From the NCBI RefSeq assembly GCF_013127955.1, contig NZ_CP053435.1, positions 1,798,001-1,862,000 on the forward strand: 64,000 nucleotides of DNA, in the 5' to 3' direction. This document shows, in pieces, positions 60,551 to 64,000 of the stretch. Both the position numbers and the translations under genes were made by a program. The stretch comes from Spirosoma taeanense. GTDB lineage: Bacteria > Bacteroidota > Bacteroidia > Cytophagales > Spirosomataceae. Within the stretch, counting starts at the first letter, position 1. Each line of letters starts with the position of its first letter. The notes beneath the pieces were generated by a model. It searched no databases, had not been told where the DNA came from, and saw only the letters and a list, made by a program, of their open reading frames with translations.

Positions 60551-61636
60551 TTACACCATCAGGAGCCGCCAAACGCCCGATGCCAGCAGCAGCAGCAAGC
60601 CTAGGGGAGTCAGCACTTTCCAGCACAAAAACATCATCTGGTCAACCCGGATACGGGGAAACGTCCAGCGTACCCACATTTGCAGCAGAACGGCCAGGAA
60701 TACTTTCGACAGCAGCCAGAATCCGCCCGTCAGGTTTCCCCAGACTGTACCCGGTGCGCCACTCGTCCAGTCGGCTAAGCGGACGGGGCCGAGGTTGGGC
60801 AGGGGAGTATTCCAGCTTCCCAGAAACAGCACCGCGCCCAGAAACGACACGAGCAGCATCATAGCGTACTCGGACAGATACAGCAGCGCGAACCGCATGC
60901 CGGAGTATTCGGTATGGAATCCGCCAACGATCTCCGATTCGCCTTCGGGCAAATCAAACGGAGCGCGGTTGCTTTCGGCCAGGGTACAGATAAAGAAGAC
61001 GACGTAGGCAATGAGCAGAAATGGATTCCGCAGAATGTTCCAGGCGAAGATGCCGCCCCAGCCGGTTACGTCCACCCCCAGTGCTTTGAGGCCAAACAGG
61101 TAATTCGTTTCCTGCGCGTAGATGCCCTGCTGAAAGCTGATCGCCTGCAGATTGAGCGTCTGACAGATCATCACGACGCACAGAATAGTCAGTCCAAGCG
61201 GAATCTCGTAGGAGATAATCTGGGCAACCGACCGCATGGCTCCAAACAGCGAGTATTTGTTGTTCGATCCCCAGCCAGCCATCAGTATCCCCACTACGTC
61301 GAACGACACAATAGCCATCAGGTAGAAGACACCCACGTCTGCGTTAGACCCCTGCAGGTCGGGCGTGAGGGGCAGCACGGCAAAGCCCGCGAATACTGAC
61401 GCGAAAATGATAGCCGGAGCCAGCAAGAATAGCCGTCGGTCGGCACCAGTGGGCACAATATCCTCTTTCTGAAGGAGTTTCAGCAGGTCGGCGAAGAGCT
61501 GCAGCAAGCCCCACTTCCCCGTTTCCATAGGGCCGAGCCGGTCCTGCATGAAAGCCGATACTTTACGCTCGGTGTACACGCCGACTACGACAAAACCGGA
61601 GGCAACCGCGAGGAAAATGGGAATGGCGAGGAACAT
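60551..61636 (-). CDS. nuoH: NADH-quinone oxidoreductase subunit H
   Basis: This is the membrane subunit of respiratory complex I that forms part of the quinone site, 361 residues with about eight helices. Conserved segments are ERKVSAFMQDRLGP, the Q-loop region ESNRAPFDLPEGESEIVGGF with TEYSG, and RWTFPRIRVDQMM near the C-terminus. Length and motifs are normal, so it looks functional. None of the other thirteen nuo genes is nearby: it sits between asnS and a PAP2_C gene. It could be co-transcribed with asnS only if the weak hairpin at 61656-61697 is read through. Confidence 0.95.
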   Translation of the reverse strand: MFLAIPIFLAVASGFVVVGVYTERKVSAFMQDRLGPMETGKWGLLQLFADLLKLLQKEDIVPTGADRRLFLLAPAIIFASVFAGFAVLPLTPDLQGSNADVGVFYLMAIVSFDVVGILMAGWGSNNKYSLFGAMRSVAQIISYEIPLGLTILCVVMICQTLNLQAISFQQGIYAQETNYLFGLKALGVDVTGWGGIFAWNILRNPFLLIAYVVFFICTLAESNRAPFDLPEGESEIVGGFHTEYSGMRFALLYLSEYAMMLLVSFLGAVLFLGSWNTPLPNLGPVRLADWTSGAPGTVWGNLTGGFWLLSKVFLAVLLQMWVRWTFPRIRVDQMMFLCWKVLTPLGLLLLLASGVWRLLMV

Positions 61637-61655
61637 AGCGAATCAGTAAGGGGGA

Positions 61656-61697
61656 TTGCTTGTCCTTAGGCAGTTGGGATCACCTGAGGACAAGCAA
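61656..61697 (-). terminator. stem-loop after asnS
   Basis: 15-bp arms (61656-61670 and 61683-61697, core TTGCTTGTCCT) have one mismatch and a 12-nt loop, 3 bp after the asnS stop. No T-run follows on the minus strand. Confidence 0.55.
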
Positions 61698-61700
61698 CAA

Positions 61701-63140
61701 TTAAAACTCGGCCTGTTTTGGCGCGCGCGGGAATGGAATGACGTCGCGGATGTTCCCCATGCCCGTTACGAACAGTACGAGCCGCTCGAAGCCGAGGCCA
61801 AAACCCGCGTGTGGGGCCGAACCGAATCGGCGCGTATCCAGATACCACCAGATGGTTTCGGGATCGATACCCACCTCCTGCATCCGGGCCGTCAGCTTGT
61901 CGAGGTCGTCTTCACGCTGCGAACCGCCAATGATTTCGCCAATACCGGGGAACAGGACGTCCATCGCCCGAACGGTTTTCCCGTCCTCATCCTGCTTCAT
62001 ATAGAACGCTTTGATCTCGCGCGGATAGTTGGTCAGGATCACCGGCTTTTTGAAATGCTTCTCCACCAAATACCGCTCGTGTTCCGATTGCAAGTCAACG
62101 CCCCAGCTTACTTCGTACTGAAACTGGCCTTTCCTGGCGGGCTTCGAATTGACCAGAATGTCGATGGCTTCCGTATAGGTCAGCCTAACGAACTCATTGC
62201 TAATCACAAACTGAAGTTTTTCGAGCAAACTCATCTCGCTTTGCTCTTCTTTCTTCTTTGTTTTTTCTTCCTCTTTCAAACGGTTTTCGAGGAAGGCCAG
62301 ATCGTCGGCACAGTGCTGGAGGGCATAGCGGATAACGGTTTTTACGAAGTCCTCGGCCAGATTCATGTTATCTTCCAGCTCATAGAAGGCCATTTCCGGC
62401 TCAATCATCCAGAACTCGGCGAGGTGCCGGGTCGTGTTGGAGTTTTCGGCGCGGAATGTCGGCCCGAACGTATAGATTTTACCCAGCGCCAGCGCGCCCA
62501 ACTCACCTTCCAACTGGCCTGATACGGTGAGGTTTGTCTCGCGGCCGAAGAAATCCTGGCTGTAGTCAACCTGTCCGTCTTCGGTGAGAGGTGGCCTGGT
62601 AGCGTCGAGCGTCGTCACGCGGAACATTTCGCCCGCACCCTCGGCATCAGAAGCCGTAATGATGGGCGTGTTCAGATAATAGAACCCGTTGTCATTAAAA
62701 TATTTATGCACCGCAAAGGCCAGCGCATGCCGGATACGGAGGATGGCGCTGAACGTATTGGTACGTGGACGCAGGTGGGCAATCTCGCGCAGGAATTCCA
62801 GCGAGTGCCGCTTGGGCTGCAGCGGGTATTTATCCGGATCGGCGGGGCCGTAAATCTGAACGTGGGCAATCTTCAACTCAACCGCCTGTCCCGCTCCCTG
62901 CGATTCAACCAGCTGACCCGTTGCCGCCAGGCAGGCGCCCGTCGTAATTAGTTTAAGGGTTTCTTCGGGCAGCTGACCGGCTTCGGCCACAATCTGAATA
63001 TTATTGATCGTTGAGCCGTCGTTGAGGGCAATGAAAACGGCGTTTTTACTCTCGCGCTTGGTGCGAACCCAGCCCTTTACGGTCACATCGGTGCCGATCG
63101 GGGCGGTTTTTAATAGCTGCTGAATGGGTAAATAACTCAT
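61701..63140 (-). CDS. asnS: Asparagine-tRNA ligase
   Basis: This is the class II asparaginyl-tRNA synthetase, 479 residues from ATG 63140 (the frame is open 35 codons upstream through the promoter, not used). An OB-fold anticodon-binding domain is at about 15-105 ([22 protein letters not shown]). Motif 2 is in [21 protein letters not shown], and motif 3 in [22 protein letters not shown] Lys/Glu-rich insertion near residue 255 ([12 protein letters not shown]) is typical of Bacteroidota AsnRS. The protein is essential and single-copy in most of the phylum. Confidence 0.97.
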   Translation of the reverse strand: MSYLPIQQLLKTAPIGTDVTVKGWVRTKRESKNAVFIALNDGSTINNIQIVAEAGQLPEETLKLITTGACLAATGQLVESQGAGQAVELKIAHVQIYGPADPDKYPLQPKRHSLEFLREIAHLRPRTNTFSAILRIRHALAFAVHKYFNDNGFYYLNTPIITASDAEGAGEMFRVTTLDATRPPLTEDGQVDYSQDFFGRETNLTVSGQLEGELGALALGKIYTFGPTFRAENSNTTRHLAEFWMIEPEMAFYELEDNMNLAEDFVKTVIRYALQHCADDLAFLENRLKEEEKTKKKEEQSEMSLLEKLQFVISNEFVRLTYTEAIDILVNSKPARKGQFQYEVSWGVDLQSEHERYLVEKHFKKPVILTNYPREIKAFYMKQDEDGKTVRAMDVLFPGIGEIIGGSQREDDLDKLTARMQEVGIDPETIWWYLDTRRFGSAPHAGFGLGFERLVLFVTGMGNIRDVIPFPRAPKQAEF

Positions 63141-63462
63141 GCTGAAAAGCGACCGGATGATATTGGCAGCCGCAAAAGTACGGATTGTCACGCGAATCGC
63201 CCACTGCCTACGCCCCTGAAGCAAGCTTAAAGCTAGTGAGGCCAAGTGATAACGGACAATTCTTGCCCTAAAACCGCCTGAGGTTCGTTACAGACTACCC
63301 GTGCTGATAGTCAGGCAGGCAGTGAACGTTGAGGCTTGTCGGCCAAATAATACAATTCCAGTGTTTAAGTAGCCTTCTGTAGCCACCTAGGCAGTTTTTG
63401 AGTTAATGCGTTTATCAATCTCGATGCTATCAGCAACACGAATTATTTTACCTGCTTCATTC
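63141..63462. promoter_or_regulatory. divergent intergenic region asnS / sixA
   Basis: This 322-bp stretch has no gene. On the minus strand TACTTTTG (63173-63180) matches TAnnTTTG and would start asnS mRNA about 25 nt before ATG 63140; no -33 box is clear. The frame of the SixA gene is open from 63406, but the first 19 codons are unlikely to be translated. Nothing else was recognised. Confidence 0.35.
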
Positions 63463-63969
63463 ATGTCTCGTATCCTTTACATTGTTCGTCATGCCAAAGC
63501 CGAGGATCGGGCTATTTTTATGGCCGATCATGACCGCGAGTTAACTTCAGAGGGAATTATAGCAGCCGCCCGTATGGGTCGTTACCTGCGCGATCAGGAC
63601 GTACGGCCCGATGTCATTATCAGCAGCACGGCATTCAGGGCTAAAGACACGGCCAAGGTGCTGGCCGAGCAGCTTAGCTACGATCCGGCGCAGATCCGGC
63701 TCAGCCCCGACCTGTTTGATGGGGGACCAAAGGCCTATATGGCGGCCGTCAATGCGCTGGCCGACGATACCTCGTCGGCAATGATCGTTGGTCATAATCC
63801 CGATGTGTCGTATTTTGCCGAATTTCTGACCCACGAGAACGTTGGTTCCATGAGCAAGGGAGCAGTCATCGCTGTCAGTTTTGAGGATCTGACCTGGGCT
63901 GAAATTTCGTCCAGAACGGGGAGTATTACGTTCAGGATTGCGCCTAAACAACTGCCCGGCGAGAAATAA
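63463..63969 (+). CDS. sixA: SixA-like phosphohistidine phosphatase (histidine phosphatase family)
   Basis: This is a small cytosolic histidine-phosphatase-fold enzyme of 168 residues from ATG 63463. The RHG-type motif is RHAKAE at residues 9-14 (His10 as phospho-acceptor), and the second catalytic His is in IVGHNPDVS. ELTSEGIIAAARMGRYL and VIISSTAFRAKDTAKVL are typical of SixA. It would remove phosphate from histidine in phosphotransfer proteins, but many SixA-like proteins have other substrates. The frame opens 19 codons upstream; MSRILYIVRHAK is the natural start. It is divergent from asnS. Confidence 0.9.
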   Translation: MSRILYIVRHAKAEDRAIFMADHDRELTSEGIIAAARMGRYLRDQDVRPDVIISSTAFRAKDTAKVLAEQLSYDPAQIRLSPDLFDGGPKAYMAAVNALADDTSSAMIVGHNPDVSYFAEFLTHENVGSMSKGAVIAVSFEDLTWAEISSRTGSITFRIAPKQLPGEK

Positions 63970-64000
63970 TTTCGGCTGGAAATCACGGTTTAGACGCTGG

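Noticed and set aside
1..64000. CRISPR array, prophage, tRNA or rRNA genes
   Set aside because: No regularly spaced repeats, phage structural or integrase genes, cloverleaf-like sequences or rRNA signatures were seen on either strand.

Overview
The window looks like chromosomal DNA of a Bacteroidota bacterium, probably of the Cytophagales (Spirosoma-like). This is inferred from three SusC/SusD pairs, a FecI/FecR-type sigma/anti-sigma pair feeding an STN-bearing SusC, an Omp85-type barrel, lipoproteins, AT-rich intergenic DNA with TAnnTTTG-type -7 elements, and almost no Shine-Dalgarno sequences. No mobile element, CRISPR array, rRNA or tRNA was seen. Nearly all of it is accessory carbohydrate metabolism; the last 9 kb is housekeeping.

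Layout. 1-1094: 5' part of a secreted GH18 chitinase (minus), running off the left edge. 1443-15689 (plus): susC, susD, a strong terminator, a long VCBS/ASPIC repeat protein overlapping a PAP2/haloperoxidase-like protein, a ROK regulator, a GH29 alpha-L-fucosidase, and a SUMF1-like/sialidase fusion ending at a strong terminator. 16218-16868: an isolated, more AT-rich gene of unknown function. 16920-30645 (minus, read right to left): ECF sigma factor, FecR, STN-SusC, SusD, terminator, ThuA-like protein, a three-part SGNH/beta-propeller/HEAT/cytochrome c protein, a sugar TIM barrel, an alpha/beta hydrolase and a ketose 3-epimerase. 31032-34842 (plus): a DUF2231/cytochrome/DUF1549/DUF1553 protein with its DUF1501 partner. 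34894-46706 (minus): a sugar-processing block with a second propeller-cytochrome protein, DUF1080, DUF4432, a cupin isomerase, a TIM barrel, a Gfo/Idh/MocA dehydrogenase and a ribose-type ABC importer. 46868-54087 (minus): the third SusC/SusD pair and a bifunctional rhamnulose-1-phosphate aldolase/dehydrogenase, with a divergent GntR regulator at 54242. 55333-63969: RhlE-like helicase, SDR, phytanoyl-CoA dioxygenase-like protein, Omp85-like barrel, PAP2_C protein, an isolated nuoH, asnS and a SixA-like phosphatase.

How the genes may work together (inference): glycan fragments enter the periplasm through SusCD pairs, are trimmed there by secreted enzymes (fucosidase, sialidase-like, DUF1080, ThuA-like), may be oxidised by proteins carrying haem c, and are imported by the ABC transporter for cytosolic oxidation, isomerisation and aldol cleavage. 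The most checkable regulatory idea is that one GntR protein controls both the aldolase gene and the neighbouring susCD pair: a matching element with 10-bp direct repeats lies 91-95 bp upstream of both start codons, in the same orientation.
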